A stretch of 64,000 nt of DNA. Source: Saccharina japonica. Lineage: Eukaryota; Sar; Phaeophyceae; Laminariales; Laminariaceae. The stretch is taken from contig MEHQ01003811.1 in assembly GCA_008828725.1 (NCBI GenBank), positions 159,384 through 223,383 on the forward strand. The letters run 5' to 3'. Positions within the stretch are counted from its first letter, which is position 1. Each line of letters begins with the position of its first letter. The position numbers and the translations under genes were made by a program. Positions 54,183 to 64,000 of this stretch are shown piece by piece. Under the pieces are notes generated by a model that saw only the letters and a list, made by a program, of their open reading frames with translations, was not told where the DNA came from and did not search any database.

Positions 54183-57080
54183 ACTTCTGTATGAGATATA
54201 TATTTTTTTATGTATACATACCATATACTTTTGTATGATATATATATATTATTTATGTTTTAATTTGAAGACAACAACAACAATACATACCATAACGTAT
54301 TCAAATCAATACTCGTGTGGTTTGTTCTTAATAGTAATTAGAAGACGGAATGAATTATAGACTATACGTAGCGCGAGTATGATATGTAACAATCGACGCG
54401 AACCGACCCGAGGGAAGAAAGTGCCGATGATGTCTGTCCTGTAGCGATGAAAATGCACCGCACGTGTGTGTGTTTTCACATTAAACCTTTTCCTTTCTAC
54501 CCGTCGACATCCAGCACACCCAGTACCGCAGTAGGGACGGGAGGCAAGGCAAGAGCCTACGAGTACTCAGTGAGTGTGACCCATCGATATCATAGCTCTC
54601 TCTGCCCTCACAGCTGCCTTCACAAAAAAAATAATTTTCTCGAAAAGAGATAAAACATGAAAACATATACACTCCCTCCCCCGTCTGACGAAGTTTACCC
54701 TCTCCGAGCTGAGATGCCAATAATACCACAAATAAGGAACACACGTTTTTATTCATATTTTGTTCCCGCGGTGCAGCGGAGGACCGCAGCCTACACTGCT
54801 TACTGCGTCGTGGCGGTCTATGTTTGCTGTTGTTTCGCGGCAATGGACCTACTACCTAACTAAGGTGTGCGGGACCTGACTGACCGCAGGTGGCCGTGAG
54901 TTTTGCTAGTTGCTAGGGCCAAAACGAGGAAGATAAGGCGGGCCGTGCAGTTGGAGGAGGCGGGCAGAACATCCAGTTGGGAGGTGTACGATCGGAAAGA
55001 AGAGGACCCGCGCTCAGCAGTAAGGGGAGAACCTTACTCCTAACGTCCGTGCTGTAGATAATCTAGGGACGTTTACGTATAACTTGAGTGTCTGTTCCGT
55101 CCGGTTAAAGCACAACATGTTTGTAAACAGTTTAGCGGCAGTGCTGCGGCCACGGTGTCGTTACCAGCGGGCCACACGATGAGCTTGCATGCCTGAACAG
55201 TACAGGATACACAGGCTTATGAGGACTGCATTTCCTGCTTCTTAATAGATACCCACCTAATGACAAACAGGCTAACGAGGACTACATTTATTTCCTATTT
55301 CTTATTAGATACCCCGAGGATACCCTGCACTGCTGCTGCAGTCCTTGCTTTTATCGTTAAACATATCGGAGGTTTTCGTCATGGATGGATGCCGTTCGGT
55401 AAACGGTGGGACTTGACACCCCGCCGAAACAAAAACGTAAGTAACTGCTGTCGCGTACTGCATGCAGTACACTTTAAGAAAATAGCGTTCTGCATCCCTT
55501 TGCACAACAATTTGGCATTTCTGCACGAAAATAGGAGGGAATATACATACTGTTGTAGTCTATGCCTCAGGCCTTGACCAAAATATAAAGTATGAGCTTC
55601 TTGACTGCTACTGATTGTATCGCGTTCGAACTACTACATGTATATACCAGTCCTAAATAAAGGGGCGTGTCGCGTTAATTATAAATCCCAGAGGTGGCTC
55701 TCGTGCGATGTGTGCACTGTCTGTGCTGCTGTAGACGTACAACGTGTGTGTGTGTGTTCTTCACATTAAACCGCCCTTTCTCCCCGTCGACATCCAGCAC
55801 ACCCACTGCTGTCCGTGCTTATTCTTCACCTAGAGAGGTAAACACCCGAACAAGACGTGTACAAGTCTGGACTACAGTACAGTAATATATGTACAGGTAT
55901 GTACAGGGAGCGCTCGTTGACTGACCTGGGACAGCAGCAGTACTCTTCTTTTCAAACTCACCAGAAACAAAGACGACGATGATATACACCAGGTATCAGT
56001 ATTGCTACCGCCGTCCACTTCGTGCCGCAGAAGACAGAAGAATGGGTCCACGACGTTTGCGCGGAAAAAACAACACAGATATACGGAGGAGACGAGAGCA
56101 CACTACGTAGGTAAGCTTCACCGGATGCACGAAGTAAAAGTAAAAATATCGCAGAGTAGAAGCGGTCGATGACATGCACACATCTTCCATCCTAGCAGAT
56201 GCACGAATTCAATTGCGCAGCAATACGTACGCGATGGATGATATACTTCGTATTTTTTCACCTGAAAGAACCAACCTACCGTAAACACTGACAGGACTGA
56301 AAGAAGAAAGCGAGCAACAGCAGGAACGTAACGTCAGGCTGAAAGAAAATATGCAAATATGAAAATCGGGAGTCGTTATACTGCTGCTGTAGAACGTATA
56401 TACATACCACTTCTCAAAACATACATGAAATATATATGAAATCCAGCTTGGATCAGGTTTCCTGATTCTTTCTACGTACGAGCTACTTTTAATACCACAT
56501 GGTACTGCTGCTGTAGGTGTCACTCGTTGTTTTTATAATTTTTTAATATATACGTATAATACGATAGTTCTACGAAGTATATTATACTTCGTACGACTAC
56601 AATGGAAAATTAGTATTATTTGGAAAGATTATTGTTGGATAAAAATTGAAGTTTGATATATGTTCTTGTTGATAACAGTATCATCGTGCATATGGAGAGA
56701 GGCCCGAACTGGCGGGGTACGCAGAGGCGTGAGCTCTATTAATAGAACTGTAATCACGCAGTGAGTTGACCCACACGCAAGGATTATCATCATTTTTGTG
56801 GTCATTTAATAATAATGCTGAGCGCTCGCTCGTCTGCGTCGCTCGATAAAGTCGCGCTCTCGTCGTCTTGTTTTTGGTCGCTCGGCAAGGGCCGCCAACA
56901 TATCAAAGAAAGACCGTCCGTGACGTCATGCATATACCGGAAATATCTGCTACTATTATTTTGGGTATGATATTCGCTGACCGGTGGTGGTTGCCTATCG
57001 TCTTCACATCAAACCGTTAGTTCCGCTTGTTGTTGCTATGATACGAAAAACAAAAATACATTTTTGTTTTGCCCAAATAG
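54183..57080. other. gene-free repeat mosaic
   Basis: Contains fragments of SINE S1 (54390-54455, 54520-54610), GTCGACATCCAGC repeats (54470-54540, 55745-55830) and degraded family-R pieces (55190-55330, 56340-56520). No exon with convincing splice sites and codon bias was found. Confidence 0.5.
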
Positions 57081-57083
57081 CCA

Positions 57084-57240
57084 TTTTTTTTCCATCCCAT
57101 TTATTATCTTCGCCCTTCCTTTCTCCTTCCTAGTCGTAACTCAGATCCGGGGTCACAAAGTAGGCTCTTCTCCCCGCCCCCCCACTACGGTTCATGCCTT
57201 CCTTGCATTTGTACCGCGATAGCTTCGTCATTTCCACATA
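57084..57240 (-). mobile_element. SINE S1, partial, minus strand
   Basis: The plus strand shows CCATCCCATTTATTATCTTCG (tail, quoted as CCATCCCATTTATT + ATCTTCG), then GTAACTCAGATCCGGGGTCA and CACTACGGTTCATGCCTT. The 5' half is missing. Confidence 0.8.
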
Positions 57241-57540
57241 CTTTCCTCTATATATATATTGCCTTTCATTCTGGTCGTGGATGTAAAGAGCATCGGGGTA
57301 TAAAGACATGAATATGTAAAGACTTACTTTTCCGACCAAAGTGGTGGTACTTTTTGTGCTTTATTTGACAAAGTTCAAGGCTGTCATACCTAGTAGTCCA
57401 GTTGTTCAGATGTCGGTCCGATTTCGGCTGATCTGCAAAAATTGATTATGTATTGTTACAATAGTCTAATCAGGTAATGTAGTCGTTTGGAGGACACATA
57501 CATTCGCTATAATTCTGCTGTTCAGGCGCAAATTCAAAAG

Positions 57541-57660
57541 TACCAGGTATGTTTTAATATTTCTCACAGCCAACAAGTTTAGAAAAACAACGTTCGTGGC
57601 ATGAAGTTTTACTTGGTTTTAGTATATACCTGATTTTGGCTCAAATGGATCAGGTATACC
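57541..57660. other. TA-bounded CCTGAT...ATCAGG mini-palindrome and TACCAGGTA site
   Basis: TACCAGGTA at 57541-57549. At 57622-57657, TATACCTGAT and ATCAGGTATA flank only 16 bases. This looks like a heavily deleted TA-inserting element whose ends are CC...GG. Confidence 0.5.
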
Positions 57661-57867
57661 TTGTTTTGGCAGTTGCCCTATTTTTTTTTTGTCTTTTTGT
57701 TCATGCTTTTACCGAACAAGCAGCGTGGATCGCAATATGGTTGAGGAGGGCGTAAGCTTTATTTTGACCCATCCGCCGGAGGATAAAAAACAAAATATAT
57801 ATATATGGTTGAAACAAGTCTTCCGGCAATTATCAAGGACACCACACACCACACTTATACGGTATCA

Positions 57868-58130
57868 AATATTATATCATTTATCTTCGCACTTCCGTCT
57901 TTCTCCCTCCCCAGTCGTAACCCAGATCCGGGGGCACAAAGTAGGCTCCTCTCCCTCCTCCCCCACTTCGCGTACGGTTCTTGCCTTGCATTTTTATCGC
58001 GAGAAGATTTCAGCACTTTCTTTCCTCGTCGACTTGCGTCGGATTCCGCCTACCCACGCCACGAAGGCGCAATTGGTTCCTTCTTTTTTTTTCAACAAAA
58101 ATGAATGGGATGGACAAAAAAAAAACAGTA
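57868..58130 (-). mobile_element. SINE S1, minus strand, with an A-tail-like segment on the opposite side
   Basis: Body inverse complete from ATCATTTATCTTCGCACTTC to ACGAAGGCGCAATTGGTTCC. It is followed by AATGGGATGGACAAAAAAAA in the opposite orientation (58104-58126), as if two copies met head to head. Confidence 0.8.
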
Positions 58131-58204
58131 CCGGTCCGGAGTCTGGTAGGGATAATATTACGGGGGAAAGTAGCAAAAACGACCAAATAGTGTTAGTAAA
58201 AAAA

Positions 58205-58582
58205 GGTAAATATATGTGTGTGTGTTCTTCACATTAAACCTTCCTTTCTATCCGTCGACATCCAGCACACCCAGTGTCCGTGCCGATTCTTCATCCTAAA
58301 AAGGTACCAGTTCTTCTGTGGTCACAAAACTACGACACAGAGATACTACACTCAGTGCAGTAAGCAGAGCAGACAATGCAACGCCATATACGACAGGCAA
58401 GACCTACCCTGCTAGCAATCCAGGTGCATGCAAGAGAAAAAAAGAGAAAAAAGAAAAAAGCGAAAAGAAAAAATAATAAAAAGTAAATATACTGAAGCAA
58501 ATCAACAATCAAGCAACCAAATAAAAAGCATGACAAAAAAGAAAGAAAGTGTCGTGCTTCTCCCAGAGGAGATGCGACCTCC
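58205..58582 (+). repeat. interspersed GTCGACATCCAGC repeat, long copy
   Basis: Inverse of 49675-50062, starting at a TG-rich run and TTCACATTAAACCTTCC, with an A-rich core at 58436-58490. Together they form an inverted pair 8.2 kb apart. Confidence 0.85.
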
Positions 58583-59606
58583 AACAAGAACCAAATGAAA
58601 TGAAAAAAAATGAAATGGACCGAAACAGCGCCAACAGAGCAAGACTCAGAACGACAGGAAAGGACAGCCAGCCGGAGCACACCAAAGGCCAGCCGAGGCA
58701 GGTTTGTGCCCGTAGTACAGGCAGGTTCTACCAGCTAGTCGGTTTGGCACCTACTCTGTTTGCCGTCTCTTTCCTGCTTTCGTCCGTCCTGGTTTCCCTA
58801 CGACCCCCCCCCACCCTCCGAGTCCCTTCCCTTGGGCGCCACCCATACAACGGGTACGTGGCACTTCCAACTCAATTCCGTTTCGTTCTCGTGTAACACA
58901 CGAGAGTCCCGGAAAGAGAACGGGGAATGACAAAACCAAAATGAATACGTACGTAGCTAAGCCACCAAAGAAAGTCCTAGGACAAATACGGAAGGCGGAG
59001 AAACAAAGGCAAAAGCGATCACGGTAACATAAATAAGTGAAACAAAGTAAACGAAGCAAATGATGCGAGGGGTTGTAGCATCGCTGTCGTGCCCCCCTTG
59101 AGAAGCAACAACAGGCAATACGACAAGCAAAAAGACAAATGAAAAAAAGAAAAATAAGAAAAAAATCAAACAAACAAACAAACAAAGGGAAAGAAAGACC
59201 ACCAGAAACAGTGCCGCGTTCGAAGCGGCTACAGAGGTGCGCGGCACGGGTAGTCTAGGTGGGACTTACTAGTCAGCCTGGTACCTTGCTACCCTGTCGG
59301 CTGTTTCCCTCCTGCTCTCATCAGCCGCGGTTCCCCCCCCCCCCCCCCCTAACGAACAAAAAATTCTGTGAGATGTCGAAAAAAAAAATCGACCACCCTC
59401 GGTTGGTTGTATATATAATATTATAGAGGAAGACACTAAGCCGGTCGCCATAGATAGGTGCCCCAGTAGTGGTCACGTGGGTACTCCCGAATGCTGATAA
59501 TAATGTTATTTGTAGTAGATTGAGTGGGTTCAGTTCAAATGTCACAACCACCACCACCACCGTGATCAGACAGCTATGATGCTATACAGCTGTAGTCTGT
59601 AGTACA
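58583..59606. other. no recognisable gene
   Basis: Purine-rich and homopolymeric patches (poly-C at 59336-59348) with short open frames; nothing assignable. Confidence 0.4.
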
Positions 59607-59775
59607 TGACACCTGATAATAAGAAACATGCTACTAATAAGAAAACCAGGCTGAGGTTAAGAGGGAAATAAGAAATTCGGGAGTCGTTATCTCGAAATTA
59701 GTGTAGAAAGCACCCTCTCTCAAATACGAAACCCAACCTGGACCAGATTTCCTGCTTCTTATTAGATGTCCTGTT
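59607..59775. mobile_element. family-R TIR element
   Basis: Ends TGACACCTGATAATAAGAAA and TTCTTATTAGATGTCCTGT, internal CGGGAGTCGTTATCTCGAAA and CACCCTCTCTCAAATACGAA. Intact by comparison with the other copies. Confidence 0.8.
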
Positions 59776-59999
59776 GCACTGCTGTATATTTGAAAACTAA
59801 AAAGAGTGAACCACCAGCTTCTGAGAGCGCGACTCCTGTGTATGCAAGCTTCGACGTCGGTCGACAAGGGTTGTGACGTTTTGCAGCGATAAAAAATGTG
59901 AGGCACGAACCGCTCGTACTCCTGAATCCTGAAGGGTGCAGGGCGAGGATATCCTTTTGCGTAATAAAATCAAAATGTAATATATTTGAAAATTAACAG

Positions 60000-60125
60000 C
60001 TATCTGTGAGATCAGGTGAGATCGTACTTCGTTTGTAAAACTCACTGAGATCAGGTGAGATCGTAAACCTCGTTTGTAAAACTCACTGAGATCAGGTGAG
60101 ATCGTAAACTTCGTTTGTAAAACGC
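60000..60125. repeat. ~46-bp tandem repeat, three units
   Basis: Units share GAGATCAGGTGAGATCGTA and CTTCGTTTGTAAAACTCAC. Non-coding. Confidence 0.9.
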
Positions 60126-60242
60126 ACTTCTTGCTATATGTGACCCGCATCCGAATTATAATTTTGTCTGACATCATACGTATTAATTAATACAGAAGGG
60201 AGAGAGAAAATAAGGGCGAAGTCAATGCTTTGTTTAGTAGCC

Positions 60243-60520
60243 GTATATCTACCCGCGCAGGCGAACTTCTCGGACGTGCCCGCATGAAATGATGCTGCTT
60301 CTAATGAGGCAGGGTTTTGTCACGAAGCTGTAAGGCATTTCGGTCCCGACAGTGAGAGCTTATTTTGGCTTCGGCTAACGGGGGGCACCACCCCGACCCG
60401 GAACTCTAACCCTAACGCGCGGCATGCCTGGTTGGTGTGCCAACTGGTCGTTGCGCCTGGGAAGACTCTATTTTCAATGCGGGCACATCTAAGAGAGTTC
60501 GCCTGCGCGGGCAGATTTAC
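60243..60520. mobile_element. TIR element with telomere-type tract (third family)
   Basis: Terminal repeats GTATATCTACCCGCGCAGGC (continuing GAACT) and GTTCGCCTGCGCGGGCAGAT, more than 25 bp each, extending to GTGCCCGCAT. A CTAACCCTAACG tract lies at 60409-60420. No target duplication is visible. It is unrelated in sequence to the ACATTATTTGAC and CCTATTTGCAGC families. Confidence 0.8.
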
Positions 60521-60788
60521 GCGAGCCCTGCGTATTGTACAGCTCTTGTTTTTGGTATAATAGTACAGCAGTAGTGGCCTATACACGCCGGTCACCCCGG
60601 CGGTGTATCATTGTGTGTGTTCTTCACGTTGAACCGTCTTTTCTACCCGTCAACATCCAGCAGACCCAGTGTCCGTGCCGACTGTGCATCCTATTATCAA
60701 GACTAGAGAAATATCAGTTATTATGTGGTCACAAAACTACGATACAGGGATACTGTTTATATTTATATGTTTATACGCTGCAATGCAT

Positions 60789-61030
60789 AAAAAACGGAAT
60801 CAACTGCTGAGAGCGCCTATTAATAGTAGCGTGGGTAGAGACACAATTCGATGCGAGTCGACGAAGTAAAAAAAGGCTGAAGTCTTCTCGCGATAAAAAT
60901 GCAAGGCGAGAACCGGCCGTAGTGGGGGAGGAGGGAGAGGAGCCTACTTTGTGACCCCGGATCTGAGTAACGACGAGGAGATAGAAAGGAAGGGCGAAGA
61001 TAATAAATGGGATGAGAAAAGGAAAAAAAA
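60789..61030 (+). mobile_element. SINE S1, head-less copy with CTATTAATAG
   Basis: Body and tail as in the 39415 copy (shared AACGGAATCAACTGCTGAGA). CTATTAATAG sits at 60817-60826 where other copies read CTTCG or AAATAATAG. Confidence 0.85.
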
Positions 61031-61589
61031 AAGAGGCAGTGAGCAGAGCAGACAATGCAATGCCACATATATACGACAGGCACGACCTGTCCTGCTATTA
61101 ATAGCATCCAGCTGCGTCAAAAATAAAGAAAACCAAAGTAAAGCGAACACAGTACAAATAAAATAACATAAAACAAAACGTCGTCAGCTTCAAATGCTGT
61201 TAATATACTACTACGGGGGACCATACTCGTACATAGTAAGGGTCGTTCTTATCCAGCAGCTTCTTTCCATAATTTCCTATATTTTGTTTCCAAAAACAAA
61301 CAAAACCTTGGAAATATTGGAAATTCTTCAGAGGGCAAAATGTTTGGAAGGCTTCACGTTCCAATAAATGGCAAAAAAAAAAAATGGAAAAAATGGAAAA
61401 AATGGAAATCTAGAAAATTGCGCGAAACAAAATGTTGGAAATTTTGGAAATTTTGGAAGTATATGGCTCCGATAAGAATGGCCCTAAGTAGGACCAAATA
61501 TTGTTAGAAACAACAGGAAAATTTAGAGAGTGTTTTGCATACCGTAGGTCCTATTTACTAGTGTTTACTATGGTCCTCCGTAGTATTAC

Positions 61590-61860
61590 GTTAAAGTATT
61601 GGCACCCGAAATCAAATCCCACAACTTGTGGTGAGATTTTGACCATTTTTTTTTGCAAAACTCAAAAAAAGCCCTTCATTGCTGAGAGCGCCTTCGTAGC
61701 GTGGGTAGGCGGAATTCGACGCGAGTCGACGACGAGGTAAGGAAGTGCGGAAATCTACCAGCGATAAAAATGCGAAGAACGTATAATAACTACCGTGGAG
61801 GGGGGGGGGGGGGGGGGGGGGTTATGCTGCCTAGTCAACCCGGATCTGATCAGCGTGATC
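61590..61860 (+). mobile_element. SINE S1, partial head, long poly-G tract
   Basis: Head remnant GGCACCCGAAATCAAATCCC, body through CGACGCGAGTCGACGACGAG. The usual GTGGGGAGGAGGGAGAGGAG is replaced by a ~22-base G run at 61799-61820. Confidence 0.8.
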
Positions 61861-62054
61861 CGATAGCAGTACGAGAGTACGAGCACTTTTGGCTAAACAA
61901 ATATATGAATGCCGGTACACCTGTGAACTGTGTGAACCCATAATCAAATCGTCGAGATGTCATTCTTGTTCATGAATTTCGCCATCGTGTTCATGAATTA
62001 TAAAGCAATTTGTCGCCGAAACGGGTGTGACTGGAGTTTGTTTGTTTGTTTGTT

Positions 62055-62388
62055 AGTTTTTTTTGTCCGTCCCATTTATTATCTTCGCCCTTCTTTTCTT
62101 TCTCCCTCTTTAGTCGTAACTCAGATCCGGGGTCACTAAGTAGGCTCCTCTCCCTCCTCCCCCACTACGGTTCTTGCCTTGCATTTTTATCGCGAGAAGA
62201 TTTCAGCACTCCCTTCCCTCGTCGACTTGCGTCGGATTCCGCCTACCCACGACACGAAGGCGCTCTCAGCAATTGGTTCCTTTTTATTTTTTCAAATAAA
62301 GTAAAACTCTCACCACGGTGGGATTCGAACTTGGGGACCAATGCCAGTAGTCTTTGAAGCTGACCACTAGTCTACCGGGGCGACCGGC
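62055..62388 (-). mobile_element. SINE S1, full length with tRNA-like head
   Basis: The minus strand starts GGTCGCCCCGGTAGACTAGT (A-box-like TAGACTAGTGGTCAGC), B-box-like AGTTCGAATCCCACC, then the complete body to GATAATAAATGGGACGGAC and an A-rich tail. This is the best-preserved copy in the window. Confidence 0.9.
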
Positions 62389-62399
62389 TAGTTTTTTGG

Positions 62400-62735
62400 T
62401 TTTTTTCTTCCATCCCATTTTTTATCTTCGCACTTCTGTCTTCCTCCCTCCCTATTAATAGTTGTAACTCAGATCCGGGGTCACAAAGTAGGCTCCTCTC
62501 CCTCCTCCCCCACTACGGTTCTTGCCTTGAATTGTATCGCGCAGAGGGTTCAGCCTTCCCAACGCTCGTCGATTTTCATCGAATTTTGCTAACTCACGCT
62601 CTCGCGCTTTCCGCTATTCAAGATGTTTTTTGCAAGAAAAAGCCCTTACGAGCATGCACTCGGCGGGGCTCGAACTCGCGATCTCGACGTTAACGGGCTT
62701 CGTGGTTACCTGCTAGCCCACCGGGGCGACCGTAC
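62400..62735 (-). mobile_element. SINE S1 variant, full length
   Basis: Head GGTCGCCCCGGTGGGCTAGC and B-box-like GAGTTCGAGCCCCGCC, with body diverged from the other copies in the first half (AACGCTCGTCGATTTTCATC on the plus strand). It is inserted or arranged head to tail with the previous copy. CTATTAATAG lies at 62452-62461. Confidence 0.85.
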
Positions 62736-62817
62736 ACTGCGTATACTGCTGTGTAAAAAGGAATTGAGCAGTAGTATCAAAAAGCAGCACTCACTCGTAT
62801 AAACCGATTCCACTCAC

Positions 62818-63019
62818 CACGTTGCCCCAATATGGTGGGGGAGAGGAGCTGTAGTGAGGTGCCAGAGTGTGACTTGGGCGAATCTCCTTCTTCAGCGCTG
62901 CCGTCCGATTTCTCGTGTTCAGGGTGGAGAGGATTTCGGTGAAGACGAGTGTGGCACGGCGGGTGGTGCAACGCCGGTAGTAGGAGTCGTACGTAGTGTG
63001 GAAAAGTCTGCGCCAGCCA
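62818..63019 (-). CDS. internal exon of an unidentified gene
   Basis: 202-bp open segment on the minus strand between a strong acceptor (pyrimidine-rich tract, CGGTTCAG) and a GTGAGT donor. Codons are strongly GC-ending, as in the LNR exons and unlike the surrounding SINEs. The translation includes GWRRLFHTTYDSYYRRC, TTRRATLVFTEILSTLNTRN and PHYSSSPPPYWGN. It is basic and shows no domain that I recognise. Other exons are not identifiable in the window; the upstream part would lie toward 64 kb and beyond. Confidence 0.55.
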
Positions 63020-63547
63020 CTGAACCGCACAAAGTTAAGGGGTAAATAAAAGTTAGCAGGTAAACAAAAGGGCATTAGCCAAACATAGGTATACCTACGA
63101 AATTTAAGCCATTTATAGGCACACTGCGTAATATACACCGGAAACGGCTTCCTGGCCCGCCTGATATTAGGCCTGCGCTCCATTGATTGTACCTACACAT
63201 GGCTCAAAGTGCGTAGGTACACCTATTATTGGCTACTCATTATACGTATCACATATTTTTGGCTTCAAATGTACTTGAACGGTCACTTTTTGGCAACTGA
63301 AATATAGACAGATGGCCACACGAGATGCCGGGACTCGTACCTGTCTTCCTCATATATATATTCACCCACTTTTGCTATGGAATGTTGTTCCGGACCGCGC
63401 CAACGGCTGTGCAACTCAGACCCCCTTAACCGTATGGTATTACTCTGTACACGTATATACATATACCAAAGATGCTCCTACTATTATACTGGTACTGCAC
63501 TACGAGTAGTATATATGTGTAGTGTACTTTCAGCATATATATATATA

Positions 63548-63860
63548 TATATTTTCCATCCCATTTATTATCTTCGTACTTCGGTCTTTCTCCCTCCTAG
63601 TCGTAACTCAGATCCGGGGTCACAAAGTGGGCTCCTCTCCCTCCTCCCTCACTACGGTTCTTGCCTTCGATTTTTATCTCGCAGAGGGTTCAGCCTTCCC
63701 AACGCTCGTCGACTTTTCATCGAATGTTTGCCAACTCACGCTCTCGCGCTTTCTGCTAGTCAAGATATTTTTTTGCGAGAAAAAGTGCCTAAGAGCACAG
63801 GCGGCGTCCGAATAGAAACGACTTACGACCTACAGCTTCCCCAGTGGTTACCGCGATAGA
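63548..63860 (-). mobile_element. SINE S1 variant, minus strand
   Basis: The plus strand reads CCATCCCATTTATTATCTTC, AACTCAGATCCGGGGTCACA and AACGCTCGTCGACTTTTCAT, as in the 62400 variant. The head is degraded (CCAGTGGTTACCGCGATAGA). Confidence 0.8.
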
Positions 63861-64000
63861 AAACCGGTTGCAACCGTTGTGATCACATGATAAATAAGAA
63901 AATGAGAAAAAACAAAGACCTTATTTCATTTTTTTCACTTGGTTTTAGTACCCCCCACCAACGCAAAAACAATTGTGAGTATGTCGAAAAAAACGAATCG
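63861..64000. other. no recognisable feature
   Basis: AT-rich end of the window. The stretch CACTTGGTTTTAGTACCCCC faintly mirrors 30165-30215 near the LINE end. Confidence 0.35.

Noticed and set aside
57689-58237. 182-codon open frame on the plus strand
   Set aside because: It overlaps the inverse of a SINE copy; the same peptide pieces recur wherever the SINE lies in this orientation.
62305-62735. Two functional tRNA genes on the minus strand
   Set aside because: The tRNA-like heads continue directly into SINE bodies and their 3' acceptor halves do not pair with the 5' halves.

Overview
The window looks like a repeat-rich segment of a eukaryotic nuclear genome, most likely a brown alga (Ectocarpus-like stramenopile). 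The reasons are GC-rich exons with GT-AG introns, secreted proteins built from DGGDCCECTC-type Lin-12/Notch repeats (LNR), a polyQ/CCHC Ty1/copia gag, a LINE with a QAGFRPNRSCVDHV-type reverse transcriptase, and CCCTAA telomere-type repeats. The organism call is inference from family resemblance; no marker gene is present. There are no prokaryotic operons, rRNA genes or CRISPR arrays.

Layout: 0-2.7 kb holds two small TIR elements and a 27-bp minisatellite. 2.69-13.33 kb is a large near-identical inverted repeat (about 4.95-kb arms, 0.74-kb loop). Each arm carries three exons of an LNR gene, and the right arm ends exactly at a single N, after which a third partial copy (13.33-14.49 kb) begins. 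15.05-20.02 kb is a decayed Ty1/copia retrotransposon read on the minus strand. At 20.6-20.8 kb lies a signal-peptide first exon on the minus strand that would splice into the left-arm exons (LNR gene 1, interrupted). 21-28 kb is mostly non-coding, with one SINE, two CGGAGTA minisatellite blocks and tRNA-like relics. 28.3-30.2 kb is a LINE reverse-transcriptase ORF. 31-38 kb holds GC-rich minisatellites, two diverged tandem repeat families and a 0.9-kb TIR element. 41.1-50.6 kb is a second, fuller LNR gene (minus strand, five recognisable exons) whose introns are packed with nested TIR elements. 49-64 kb is dominated by tRNA-derived SINE copies, an interspersed GTCGACATCCAGCACACCC repeat, a fold-back element and one convincing but unidentified exon at 62.8-63.0 kb.

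The two LNR genes encode secreted or extracellular modular proteins: signal peptide, LNR modules on symmetrical phase-1 exons, then a C-terminal region resembling a discoidin/F5-8C-like sandwich domain. Everything else is mobile or satellite DNA. The most unusual signals are: (1) telomere-type CCCTAA tracts inside five TIR or palindromic elements from at least three unrelated families; (2) recurrent TA-bounded micro-insertions, CTATTAATAG (seven copies, all in the right quarter) and TACCWGGTA (eight copies), one of which is present in one arm and absent from the other arm of the inverted repeat; (3) an inverted repeat placed so that an LNR gene 1 pre-mRNA would contain about 5 kb of self-complementary sequence; (4) several TIR families whose target-site duplications (4 bp or 8 bp) can be read directly.
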